A stretch of 64,000 nucleotides of DNA from Erinaceus europaeus (lineage: Eukaryota; Chordata; Mammalia; Eulipotyphla; Erinaceidae): positions 73,427,174-73,491,173 of the forward strand of contig NC_080179.1 in assembly GCF_950295315.1 (NCBI RefSeq). Reading direction: 5' to 3'. The translations under genes were made by a program, and so were the position numbers. This document shows, piece after piece, positions 44,606 through 55,259 of this stretch (positions are counted from its first letter, which is position 1; each line of letters begins with the position of its first letter). The notes beneath the pieces are model-generated. The model had not been told where the DNA came from, did not search any database, and saw only the letters and a list, made by a program, of their open reading frames with translations.

Positions 44606-45479
44606 TTAGTAGTTATATATTAGCTCTCTGTACCATATATGTCTCAATAAGAACATCTACTCATCTGAAACACCATTTCCATAATGTCACTGTTACTTAG
44701 TCTAATTAACTGGACATTTTCATCAGATAATTTTCATGTCTTCTACATGTTATCTCTTACCATTTGAATTACGGTTCTAATTCTCATTGTCAGATGCAGA
44801 AACTTAAGTTCAGAAAGAGACTAGGGAAACTTAGATATCCAAAAATGTCTCACTTGAAATTCTGCCTTTAACCATACCATACTGATTTTTCAAGTTCTTG
44901 TTGTTGTTGTTTTGTTTTGTTTTTCATTTTTTGCTTTTTGCAATCCTACTAAGTATGTAAACATTGAAGAAGTCTCATTCTATTCTTCTAATCACCCTGT
45001 GATGACAAGATTGGGATTTTGTGAATGTCTAAAAAATCATTATTCTGGACCAGTGACAATTGATGCATTCTATATTGTTTGCTTTAGCTTATTAAACATA
45101 ACAGAAATCTTATAGCACTTAAAGTTTAGTTGTCGAAGTCTTTCTTTATTCTCCAGCGTGTCTCAGGCTGGCACAGAGACTGCCTTACAGCCTCTGTCAC
45201 TGCATGCCTATGGACAAGTGGCTGTGCTCAGCAGTGCATGGCAAGGGAGCGGCGTGTGCGGGTGATGAGAATGGACCCAGAGCTGCAGTCTGGCTGCAAG
45301 GCCACGCACATGTTTCTTTTGATTTCTTTCAAAAATAGAAAGTGGTTCTTCCATAACCACAGTACCATTTGCAAACCTTATAAATTAAGTAGAGAGAGAG
45401 TGCTGAATTCATATTTGAATTTCACAGTTATCTTTTAAAATGTCCTCTGAGTGTGTGTGTCCGAGTCATAAGCATTTTG
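44606..45479. other. Unique stretch, locally GC-rich
   Basis: 45160-45310 is GC-richer and has CpGs (gagcggcgtgtgcggg). A frame of about 100 codons spans 45130-45438, but no domain is recognised and the composition does not support coding. Confidence 0.45.
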
Positions 45480-45488
45480 AAATTTGTC

Positions 45489-45742
45489 TTGGAGGGGCCA
45501 GGTGGTGGTGCACCTGGTTGAGCGCACATATGATAATGTACAAAGACCCAGGTTCAAGCCCCTGGTCCCCATCTGCAAGGGGAAAACATTGCAAGTGGCG
45601 AAGCAGGCCTTCCTTCGGGTATCTCTGTTTCTCTCTGTCTCTCTATCTCCCTCTACCCTCTTGATTTCTGACTGTCTCTATCCAATAAAGATAATTTTTT
45701 TTAACTTTTAAAAAGAAAACAGAAAAACTTTTAAAAATTTAA
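45489..45742 (+). mobile_element. SINE-B
   Basis: 'ggaggggccaggtggtggtgc', box B ggttcaagcc. TSD aaatttgtc (45480-45488 and 45743-45751). Confidence 0.9.
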
Positions 45743-45774
45743 AAATTTGTCATGTACTTCCTTTTAAATTGTTT

Positions 45775-45915
45775 TATTTTTTGTTTTTGTTTGTTTGTTT
45801 GACCAGAGCTCTGCTCAGTTCTGGCTTGTGGCAGTGCTGCGGCTGAACACGGGAGCTTGGGACCTCAGGCATGACAGTCTTTCTCCATGATCATTATTCT
45901 GTTTCCTGGTCTTCT
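45775..45915 (-). mobile_element. SINE-C, antisense
   Basis: GTTT tail, 'gctctgctcagttctggcttgtgg', 'cctcaggcatgacagtc' and 'tgatcattattctgtttcc'. Confidence 0.85.
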
Positions 45916-46173
45916 TTTCTTTCTTTCTTTTTTTCTATTTGATTTTTTTGCTTAACCTCTACATTTGAAATAACTTCCTGAGTTATTAAATGGAATGTGA
46001 ACAAAACAGCACAGAGTCAGAGCAGTTCTCACTCATCTCCTAATGCTGATATCTATAAACATATTAAAATGAAGACATTAGCACTGATGCAAGATTACTG
46101 TCAGAAGTATATACTTTATTCAGATTTTACCTGCCCTTCTCCTAGCAACAGCTAGTTTAAGAAACTGAAATAA

Positions 46174-46605
46174 GGGGGCTGGGTGGCAGCACACCTGGTT
46201 GAGCACACATGTCACAGTGCTCAAGCACCCGGGTTTGAGGCCCTGGTCCCCATCTGCAGGAAGAAAATTTCACAAGTGGTGACGCAGGGCTGCAAAGTGT
46301 CTCTCTCTGTCTCTCTCCCTCTCTATCACCCTCTTCTTCTAGCGTTTGCCCTTCTTCCGTAGCCAGTCAACAGGTCAGGTTGAAAGCTGTCAGGAGCTGC
46401 TTGCTGCTGGCTTTGAAAGTGACTGGGATCCATGTGGATTCAGTCGGCCAGGAAGGATCGTCAGTTTCCCCAATGAATGGGTACTCACGGGATGCACCAC
46501 GGGAAGGTCGATCCAATGCATCCCTCTATCACCCTCTTTCCTCTCAATTTCTTACCGTCCCTATTCAATAAAAATAAATAAATAAAGATAATTTAAAAGC
46601 ATTAA
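46174..46605 (+). mobile_element. SINE-B, host of a Vingi derivative
   Basis: Outer SINE 46174-46335 plus 46539-46605, with an exact 15-bp TSD aagaaactgaaataa (46159-46173 and 46606-46620). Interrupted in its 'ctctatcaccctctt' segment by the Vingi-derived insert. Confidence 0.94.
46336..46523 (-). mobile_element. Non-autonomous Vingi-derived element, 188 bp
   Basis: Minus orientation. Its 3' end (46336 to about 46384) matches the autonomous Vingi copy at 55254-55305 with one missing base, including the TAG stop of the open frame and the AAG-type tail. The remaining roughly 139 bp are unlike anything else here; I infer they come from the Vingi 5' end, giving an internally deleted derivative. 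The 15-bp TSD CTCTATCACCCTCTT (46321-46335 and 46524-46538) lies inside the SINE-B. Hedgehog Vingi is known to have many such derivatives, mobilised in trans. Confidence 0.9.
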
Positions 46606-46620
46606 AAGAAACTGAAATAA

Positions 46621-47258
46621 ATGATGGTTAGGACATTCTGCATTCTGAAATCACCTAGCTGCTTCCTTAAAGTGCTGCTTAATATATACAAGATTTAAAT
46701 TTTTCTCTTTTGACAAAAATATTCCAAAGCTAATGTGAAGTCCTTAATGCATCACATTAAGACACACATGCTCTCTGGCTGTTCCACCTAGTGATGGGGC
46801 TTGATTAAGGAAGTGTAGTGGTCCTGGTTTAAGTCATCAAAACTGTAGGTTTCCCCATACGCTTTTTATCTGATCACAGTGCACATTGAAGGCATTGCAT
46901 CAGCCATTTGTTAGATCACTAAATTGTGTAGTGGAGGGGTGTTGTGCCATCCCCATCCAAAGTAAATGGGGGTCTTATTTTTCTTTTTTATTAAACACTT
47001 TGTTTCCTTTTAGATGGATAGATATTTTTGATAATCGCCATAAGCGTGTGGATTTTCATATGGTGTTTCTATTAATTGTACTCACTCTTTTCATGCCAGA
47101 ATTTCTCTCTTATTAGTACTCTCCAGAGCAGCCTGACCTCTGTGTCCTTTTTACAAATAGATTTTCACCAGTTTTCTGTTTCTCATTACGTACTGTCCAA
47201 TGAAGTCTCATTTTGTGCATTTGTCTGAGACCTGAAAGAGTCCATTTTCTTTAAAAAT

Positions 47259-47293
<35 letters not shown>

Positions 47294-48057
47294 TACATAT
47301 CTGTCTGTAAAATTCGTACTGAGAATTTATAATCTAAAGTATAAACACTACGTTCTTGGAATGCATTATTTTCAGACATATTACTATGCATTTGACTATT
47401 TGAAAATAATTTACTGCAAAGGTTGAAAACTGTTTACATTTTTTTCTCTTTGTCACACTACCCTAGGATCATTTTCTGCACTGTGATTTATACAACATTC
47501 TATTAACTATAAGTTTTGATCTTTTTAGCAGTGACTTTTTATAGTCAGGAAAACACCACCTGGCACAGGAGCCTACATAAAAATTTGGGCAGTAGTGCAG
47601 CAGGTCAAGAAATACAACACTAAAAGAAACATAAGGTTAGCTTGCAGAAATACTGAGGCCTTCCAACAAATCTCACTGACCTCGGGAATGTGTGAGTGGG
47701 CTTTTAGTCAATGTCTGTCCATAATGAGATGAAATCATGAGTGTAACAGATTCTAGAGCAATTGGACTTGTGACAACTTGCTTGCTCATTATTATCCAGA
47801 AAATAGGTATGTTTCCATTTGCTTGGGCTTCATTGACAAGATAAGCTAAAACCAGGTTAGCCGGTGTCAATGATGCTGCTTTCTGTAGCACAGTCTCTGA
47901 ACCTTTTCACGTAACATATTTAAATGGGAACATAAAACATATTAAATGAGGGAAACATAAAGATTCTAGTTACCTGTGGTAAATAAAATTATTTTAATTA
48001 GTATGTTAGTAATACACCTTAAAAATAGTTTCAGATTATTCAAATATAAAAATAATC
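46621..48057. other. Unique stretch with a GT microsatellite
   Basis: No gene or interspersed repeat recognised. A (GT)n of about 14 units lies at 47263-47292. Confidence 0.5.
47263..47292 (+). repeat. (GT)n microsatellite
   Basis: Uninterrupted GT run of about 30 bp. Confidence 0.95.
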
Positions 48058-48275
48058 ACAAGTAGCACCTGAAATGGAATTGGCATATCGCACCCAAGTA
48101 AAAGACTCTGGGGTGGGTGGGTGGGGAGAATACAGGTCCATGAAGGATGATAAATGACGTAGTGGGGGTTGTATTGTTAAATGGGAAACTGGGGAATGTT
48201 ATGCATGAACAAACTATTGTATTTTCTGTTGACTGTAAAACATTAACTCCCCAATAAAGAAATAAATTTTAAAAA
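48058..48275 (+). mobile_element. L1 3' end, second 3'-UTR type, sense
   Basis: Sense counterpart of the ends at 5.6 and 21.9 kb: 'gaattggcatatcgcaccc...' to 'ccccaataaagaaataaatttt'. TSD not found. Confidence 0.85.
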
Positions 48276-48414
48276 AGGATGGTGGAAGAAAAAAAGGTTG
48301 CATAGAGACATAAAGTATCTGGCATCTTATTTCTTACCTTCCCATGTGTAAGAGCCTTTCTATGTCATAATAAATACCTTTTCAACCAATATAAAAAAAA
48401 TAAAACAATCGAGG

Positions 48415-48695
48415 AAGGGGCTGGGCAGTAGCACACCCAGTAGAGTGCACCATGTCACCATGCACAAAAGACCCAGGTTCCAGCCCCTGTTCCCTGCCTG
48501 CAGCAGGGACATTTCAGGATCCAGGAAGCACATCTGCAGGTATATCTCTCTCTCTCCCTCTCTCTTTCCCCCATCCCTCTAAATTTCTCTCTGTGCCATC
48601 AAATAAAATGGAAAGGAATAAAAAAAAAAGGGGGGGAGAGAAAAATGGCTTCCAGGAGTGAAGGATTTATAATGCCAACACCAAGTCCAGAACAG
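48415..48695 (+). mobile_element. SINE-B, long form
   Basis: 'ggggctgggcagtagcacaccc', box B ggttccagcc, A/G runs at 48620-48638, then 'atggcttccaggagtgaagg' and 'ccaacaccaagtccag'. Confidence 0.8.
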
Positions 48696-48789
48696 CATTT
48701 TCTGAAAGAATAAATATTTGAGTATACATCACATCAGGCAAGTCTGCAGTAAAATAACCTTATCTAGTAGACAGAAAACGATTCTTTCG

Positions 48790-48960
48790 GTGCCAGGCAG
48801 TGGCATACGTGGTTGAGTAATGTACAAAGACCCAGGTTCAAGCCCCCTGCCCCTGCCTGCTGGGAGGAAGCTTCACAAGCAGAGCAGCGGTGCTGCAGGT
48901 GTCTCTCTTTCTCTCTTGCTTTCTCCTTCCTTTTCATCTAATAAATTCAAAAGGAAAAGT
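48790..48960 (+). mobile_element. SINE-B
   Basis: 'ggtgccaggcagtggcatacg', box B ggttcaagcc, body, and 'cttttcatctaataaattc'. Slightly shortened after box A. Confidence 0.85.
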
Positions 48961-49855
48961 AGAAATATTGTGTAGTACAGTAATTGCAAATGCTATTTTT
49001 CATTGTGGAGATAATCTTGTACTGCATAAAGAGGTTTGAAGTCACTCTGGAAATGCAATTCCACCTTTTGCTGGTTGTTTAAATCAGTAGGTAGGACTAA
49101 CCTTTTGTTATTATAAATTCCAATATGCATACCCATATATTTGGTTCCATGATCAGACTGTCTGGGATATTCTGATGCTGTAATATCTGCTAAGAGATAG
49201 TGTAACTCATCTGAAGTTATTGTTTTCCCTTTCAAAAGTGTGTCACTAATTGTGCAGTTATATTTTATGATTAATTTAGAAATGGTCTTTTATTGTGAAA
49301 TAAATAAAATAATTTTATTTGACTGTGGAGAATTTTCAGGAAGTATAAGCATCATAATTAAATTGAGTCTTCTTTATTGAGTAAAAATATTCATTTAAAT
49401 AGCAGGAAAACATTGGTGAACACTGAACCCTGTCACAAAGCAAATTATCTAGATGGTAAATTATACTTTATGGGGACAGTGAAAGTTACTACTACTCAGG
49501 GACATGATACTGAATGCAGGATGTAACTACCTTCATCAACTAGTTTCATTGATTCTTATTCATATGGAACATGTACTTACACATTTAGTCATTTCTTGCT
49601 CTGTGTGTCTCAGTAAAGTTCTATCTTTGCGACAACACTGAGCTATCTGTTTAACACTGGGTTTATTTATAGATATCTTCTTGACGTCCTAATGGAAGCT
49701 CCCTTCCCATTATCACTGCATTAGACTGAATATTTTAGCTTCCCAGAAACCATAGTTTAATGTTCTGTTCTATGGAGTAAGATGTTATTTGGAAGTAATT
49801 AAATCATGAGGGTGAAGCTCTCCTTAATAAGTTTAATGTTCTTATAAAAGAAAAC
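48961..49855. other. Unique stretch with a 100-codon open frame
   Basis: No repeat recognised. A stop-free minus-strand frame ends at 48993 and extends to about 49290, without an ATG near its start; it includes residues HGTKYMGMHIGIYNN. No family recognised, and frames of this length are expected by chance in 64 kb. Confidence 0.35.
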
Positions 49856-49857
49856 AG

Positions 49858-50045
49858 AAAGCTAGAGAGATAGTTCACCTTATGGAAAGCCTACAACTCT
49901 GTATTGCCATGTATATGACCAAGGTTCAAGCCCTAATACCACATGGGAGCGTCCATACTGTGACATTTACCCTCTCTGTGTCTCTCTCATGTTGTGTCTC
50001 TCTATTTGAATTTTTTAAAAAATGGCCCCCGGGGTTGAAATTTTA
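49858..50045 (+). mobile_element. SINE-E
   Basis: 'gaaagctagagagatagttcacc', 'tatgaccaaggttcaagccc', 'tgtctctctatttgaattt', and the extension 'aaatggcccccggggttg'. Followed by a GA tract at 50096-50122. Confidence 0.78.
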
Positions 50046-50130
50046 CATGCATGAAGGATTGGAGCCACCAAAATATGAGAAGTATGAGTGATAAAGAGGG
50101 GGGGAGAGAGAAAGAGAGAGAGAAATCTCA

Positions 50131-50835
50131 GGGAGCAGAGAATTGTGTTTTTAGCTTAACTCAGCAGTGGTTGAGTATGAATTAAATATGGCACTGGAGG
50201 GTTTGTGAAACTATAAGAAGGATGTGCTTTTGAAGAAGTCCAGTATAACATTCTATTTTCTCACAACTTGAAAACTTAAAACAGCTATATTATAATCATC
50301 TATATACCATACAGAATTGGCTTGTAGCTGGTTTCTGTTGTACACTGATGTAATCATTAGAACCCAGAGTGAACAATAGAAAGACAGTGCTACAACAACC
50401 AACAATGAACACTGACCCAAGAAGCAGAAGGAGAGGTGGTGGTTAAGAGGACTGAGATACCATAGAAACTCATCTAGTTAAAGATCAATGTACAGCAATA
50501 ACTCATGACTTTATTATTTTTTTCAGGCTTTTATTCCCTTGATCAACAAATACTTTTCCAGCAACTAGCCTGTGGTTGTTTTCTAGATCTTAATGCCTCC
50601 ATCTCTCAGGGTGACCTCCTGTTGCTAATGTCACTGAATTTACTAGGCATTGATGACATTTATTCTGTATCTTGTGTTGGTCTTACCAATTGTGGAGAGG
50701 TTTGTTTTTTCGAACTTTACTGGGGCATTAGTGGCTTACAGTAGAGTTGCTGACTCATGGGTATGACATCATATTTCTGTGATAGTTGTCTGAAACCAGT
50801 CTAATGTGCAACTTGAATCTTTTTCTACTTTTTCT
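50131..50835. other. Unique stretch, no gene seen
   Basis: No recognised repeat. An 80-codon frame at 50505-50744 is unsupported. Confidence 0.45.
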
Positions 50836-51400
50836 ATAGGACCCCGGTGTCTTCACCCTATCCCTTCCCCTCCTTCCCTGGAGTTCTTTCCTTCAGTGCA
50901 ATACACCCAAACCAGTCCAAGTCTCACTTTGCATTTTCTCCTATCCTTGTTTCTTTCTTTTTTTTTTTTTTATAAATTTTTTATATTTATTTTCCCTTTT
51001 GTTGCCCTTGTTGTTTTTCATTGTTATAGTTATTGATGTCATTGTTGTTAGATAGGACAGAGAGAAATGGAGAGGGGAGGGGAAGACAGAGAGGGGGAGA
51101 GAAAGACAGACACTTACAGACCTGCTTCACCGCCTGTGAAGGGACTCTCCTCCACGTGGGGAGCCGGGACTTGAACTGGGATGCTTACGCAGGTCCTTGT
51201 GCTTTGCACCACATGCGCTTAACCCACTGCACTACCGCCAGACCCCCATCTATCCTTGTTTTTAAAGGCCCACCTATGAGTGAGATTATCTGGCATTCAA
51301 CTTCCTCTTTTTGGCTTATCTCACTCAACATGATTCCTTCAAGTTTCATGCAAGATGAGGCAACGGAGTTAATTTGTATGCTTCAAGCTCGGTCCATAGA
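50836..51400 (-). mobile_element. Old L1 3' region, antisense, split by a SINE-A
   Basis: Left part 50836-50952 and right part 51250 to about 51370 ('cacctatgagtgagattatctggcattcaacttcctc...tatctcactcaacatgattcc') are antisense L1 3'-end sequence, continuous once the SINE-A is removed. Confidence 0.75.
50953..51249 (-). mobile_element. SINE-A inserted in old L1
   Basis: Complete antisense copy. Exact 12-bp TSD ctatccttgttt (50941-50952 and 51250-51261). Confidence 0.93.
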
Positions 51401-51461
51401 TTGCCTCCTCCTCTTTATCTCACCCATGTGCCCAGTATTAGCCCCTTCTCTGTTATTTTAA

Positions 51462-52249
51462 TATTCACATACATATTTCTGTTTTATTCCTATTTTGTGC
51501 AATGTTTATAACTTTTCTTCTGGATAAGACCTTGGCCTGCCTCTGTGAAATCACAAGTTTTGTGTCATATATTTATGTCTGATCTCAGGACTTTCTAGTT
51601 TCAGGCATTAAACAAGTTTGTGTCATCTAGTTGAATGAATGAATGTATTTTTGAAGTGCTAAGACCCTTTTCAAGTGAAACTTATAGAGTCTTTGAAATA
51701 AAACATATTGGTGAGGAATATTTGGTGGTTTTGCATTGGTTTTAAAAGTATGCCTGTTTGAGAAAGTTCTCTTTGATTTTAAATTATCTTACACATTAGT
51801 TTATATGCTGTATATTCCTTTTATTTATATTTTTCTCAGTGTACTTGTGAAATTTTTCATAAATATTCAATATTTGTTGTTCATGTCAGAAAAGATTTGA
51901 ATGTGTAAGACGTACTTGACACCAAATTTACGGCGCACCGAATTTCAGTCTCTTCAAAGTAATTTAAAAGTTGTGTTCATTAAGGCCTACCTCTGAAGTA
52001 AAGCCGAGAAGCAATCTCTTAAAAACTTAACACTTCTTGATAACTTTTAGTTTGCAATATCATTCTCTCTTTGGGAAGAAGTGGAAATGCATTTACAAAA
52101 TAGGAAATAGAACGTGTCTGTTCAATCATATGCAGGAACTTGGTCCGCACATCTTACTGTATGGGAATCAGGAAGCACAGCCCAGTCACAGGAAAGGAAT
52201 TCTGTAACTGGAAATTCTTATATCAAATACACTTACATAGAGCCAGCAA
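51462..52249. other. Unique AT-rich stretch, no gene seen
   Basis: No recognised repeat or coding pattern. Confidence 0.45.
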
Positions 52250-52368
52250 AACAATTGGATAATGTGCTGCTTTGCCATTAATAATGGGCAACACCCAGGT
52301 TCAAGCTTGGCCTCTAAGGCATTGAAGGAAGCTTGATGTTTAGTGCTATGGTGTGCTCTGTGTGTCTC
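52250..52368 (+). mobile_element. SINE-E, diverged
   Basis: 'ggataatgtgctgctttgcc', 'acacccaggttcaagcttgg' and 'gtgctatggtgtgctctg'. Its CT body is expanded into the next repeat. Confidence 0.7.
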
Positions 52369-52445
52369 TCTCCCTCTCTCTCCCTCTCCCTCTCCCTCTC
52401 CCTCTCCCTCTCCCTCTCCCTCTCTCCCTCTATCTCTCTCTCTCA
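52369..52445 (+). repeat. (CCCTCT)n hexanucleotide array
   Basis: Homopyrimidine array grown from the SINE-E body; polypurine on the other strand. Confidence 0.93.
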
Positions 52446-52525
52446 TTCTCTGACTCTATCTGCTTAGCATGGTTTCATGACACTCATTAAACTGGTCACT
52501 GACTCCTTATCTGGTATCATCAGTC

Positions 52526-52620
52526 CTTCCTTCCTTCCTTCCTTCCTTCCTTCCTTCCTTCCTTCCTTCCTTCCTACCACCCTTCCTTTCTACCACCCTT
52601 CCTTCCTACCTCCCTTCCTT
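52526..52620 (+). repeat. (CCTT)n array with degenerate right half
   Basis: About 12 clean CCTT units to 52574, then 'accacccttcctttc' variants. Confidence 0.93.
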
Positions 52621-53222
52621 CATTTTTAGAAGTCCATATTTTTCACATAGGTTTTCCCTCAACGCATTTGAGGTGACCTCTTTTTCTCCTGCAGGCATTT
52701 AAATATGCTGATATTTGGGTCAGGAACAGACATTGTGTCTGCTTGTCTTTCTTCCTTTTTCTCTGTCTCTGTCTCTCTCTCTGTAAATCTTATTCACATA
52801 ATTTGACAGACCTTTGTTAGGTATAGAGGAGTTCAGTTGTATTTTGTTCATCAATTTATGTTCAGTGCTTAGGACAGTGCTCAGTACCTAATTGTCTGAA
52901 TGAATGCATTAACGCTACCCAGAGAAACATGGCGTAACTAGTAGCACTTTGGGGGCATCAGTCAAGGTGATGAAAACTCAGGGCTCCCGGGACCTGTGCA
53001 TGAATTCCCACTCTGCACATCTGTGACAGACAAGCTTAAAGAACTTCACATTACACCAAGTTAAATGCATCTGTATATTAACACATGTTTAAGTGTGTGC
53101 TGAGTGGGTATTTTCTGCAGATTCGTTTTAATTTGAAGCAATTACAGCAGGTAAGAGGGAGACTGAGTGGAAGTTTGTATTTGGTATTATGACATGGGCA
53201 CTCTGGTGATGAATGTGGTGAA
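52621..53222. other. Unique stretch, no gene seen
   Basis: No interspersed repeat recognised. Confidence 0.45.
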
Positions 53223-53223
53223 G

Positions 53224-53252
53224 TGTGTGTGTGTGTGTGTGTGTGTGCGCGC
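53224..53252 (+). repeat. (GT)n microsatellite
   Basis: GT run ending in gcgcgc. Confidence 0.93.
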
Positions 53253-53444
53253 CTATACATCTACAATTTTATTAATATTGTAAACTAATGTTGAGTCAAC
53301 ATTAAAAATATAAAGAATAAAATTAAATAAACAGATATCCCTTTTGGACACCCACAAACCACCACAGGAAGGTAAGCGATAATATATATGTGATAGTAAC
53401 TGTGTCTTGTAAACCATTATTCCCCCCCAAAAAAAAAGTTATTT

Positions 53445-53655
53445 GTTTTTCTAGTATGTATTTATTTTATTTGAGAGGACAGAGAGAAACTGAGAGGAGG
53501 AAGATAGAGACAGAGGGAGGAAAAAAACCCTGCAACACTGTTTTATCACTCATAAGGCTCTCCTTCTGCAATTGAAGACTGGGGTCTTGAACTTGGGGCC
53601 TTGTGCATAATGATATTTGTTCTCCACTGGATGGACCACTGCCTGACCATTCATT
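53445..53655 (-). mobile_element. SINE-B, antisense
   Basis: 'atgtatttattttatttgagagg', 'caacactgttttatcactcat', 'ggggtcttgaacttggggcc' and 'ggaccactgcctgacc'. Confidence 0.82.
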
Positions 53656-53659
53656 CATT

Positions 53660-53800
53660 TGTTTGTTTGTTTGTTTGTTTTACCAGAACTTTGCTCAGCT
53701 CTGGCTTATAGTGGTGTTGGGGACTGATCCTAGGGCCTCAAAGCCTCAAGCTTAGGAAAGTCCTTTTGCATAACCATTATGCTATCTCCCCAGTCCAACA
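53660..53800 (-). mobile_element. SINE-C, antisense
   Basis: GTTT tail, 'gctcagctctggcttatagtgg', 'cctcaagc' and 'cataaccattatgctatctcccc'. Abuts the previous SINE head to tail. Confidence 0.87.
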
Positions 53801-54174
53801 AAATGATTAATCATTTTAAAAAGGGCAGATACATCTCACATAACAGAATTTCAAGCAAAATCAACTTCACACGTTGCACATGTCATCTGAGGGCCTGCAG
53901 ACAGATATCTTGGCCATTTTTAAAAGCAGGTGAGCATGTGTGTGTCCCCATTTGCTTCCTATGTCTGTTTAGCTGAGACTCCATGATGCTCACTTTCTTT
54001 CTTTCTTTCTTTTTTTAGTGGGTAAAGTCTGTTATCTTTTACCAAAATAAATTTTCATCTTGTCCAACTTAATAAATCTACCTTTGTTATCCTTTATCTT
54101 CCCATTCAGATAGTATAACACAATCATATTCAAATCAATCCATTAATATGTCTTCCTTTTTCCTTCATTTAAAT
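53801..54174. other. Unique stretch, no gene seen
   Basis: A TTTC run lies at 53994-54016. Nothing else recognised. Confidence 0.45.
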
Positions 54175-54310
54175 TTTTTTTTTTATCCAGAGCCTTTCAG
54201 AAAGAGAGAGAGACAGAAACCAGAGAGCCAAGGTTTCCCCTGGTGATGCTGGGTCTCAGTCCTGAGCCACTTGTACAGCAAGGCACAGACCCTACTAGCT
54301 GGTCTGTCTC
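54175..54310 (-). mobile_element. SINE-E-like, diverged, antisense
   Basis: T-run, GA-rich part, 'gtctcagtcctgagccacttg' and 'cagcaaggcacagacc' have the order seen in antisense SINE-E. Confidence 0.5.
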
Positions 54311-54654
54311 TAGCAGAGTCTGTCTTTCTTGACTTGCTAGGAAAACCTAGTTCCTAAAATCAAAATGTTCTAGACATAGACTTTTAGTTGGCTTCTTTGT
54401 CTTTTAGTTTGCAATATGTTTTTTTCTTCCTAAAACAGATGTCAACCAGATACTAGAGATGCCATATTTTCTGTCACTAACTCAAATAAATACAAGCAAA
54501 GTCTCTCAAAAGTCTAGTGGTATGTTGTATGTATATAAAATATAGCATATAATAGTATTCTATATACTCTGTTGTAATCTGTTTACTTACATACTATACA
54601 TACTACTAAGATGTATTAATGTAGCCTAATAGTGTGCTATTGGGTTAAAGACCA
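54311..54654. other. Unique AT-rich stretch, no gene seen
   Basis: No repeat recognised. Confidence 0.45.
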
Positions 54655-54875
54655 TGATTTTATTTTTCAATTTTATGTATTTATTATTGGCTAAAGACAG
54701 AGAGAAAATGAGAGGGGAGAGGGAGATAAAGAGGGAGAGATAGAGAGAGACACCTGCAACTCTTCTTCACCTCTCATGAAGCTTCCCCTTACAGGTGGGG
54801 ACCAAGGGCTTGAACCTGGGTCCTTGGGCACTGTAGTGAGTGTGCGTAAGCAGGTATACCACTGTCTGGCCCCAG
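54655..54875 (-). mobile_element. SINE-B, antisense
   Basis: Tail complement, GA-rich body, 'cttcacctctcatgaagcttcccc', 'gggcttgaacctgggtcc' and 'gtataccactgtctggcccc'. Confidence 0.86.
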
Positions 54876-55004
54876 AGACTATGCTTTTAATGCATTCCTG
54901 TCATCTTTTACTTTCATACTGAGTAGGTGACATTATTAAATAAGTTGTCTATACCAATTTTTTATATAAAGTATAAGGAGTACATAGAGTGAAAGATACC
55001 ATAG

Positions 55005-55105
55005 AAGCAAGGTTTCCTTTAATGTGGTGGGGGCTAGGCTTGAACCTGGGTCTCTCACATGGCAAAGCAGCACATTATCTGAGTGAGCTATTTCACCAGC
55101 CAATA
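55005..55105 (-). mobile_element. SINE-E head, antisense
   Basis: 'gcttgaacctgggtctctcacatggcaaagcagcac' and 'gagtgagctatttcaccagcc'. Its body is missing. Confidence 0.65.
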
Positions 55106-55259
55106 CGCTTATTTTATGGGAGAAAGAAATTGGCCTGAGCACAGCTCCATCATGCGTGGCACTGGGGATATAACCAGAACCGTGCTGGGCATGTGCTTTG
55201 CTACTCAATCACCCCTTTGCCTGCAACACAAGTTAAACATTTGCGTTATAGTTCTTCTT

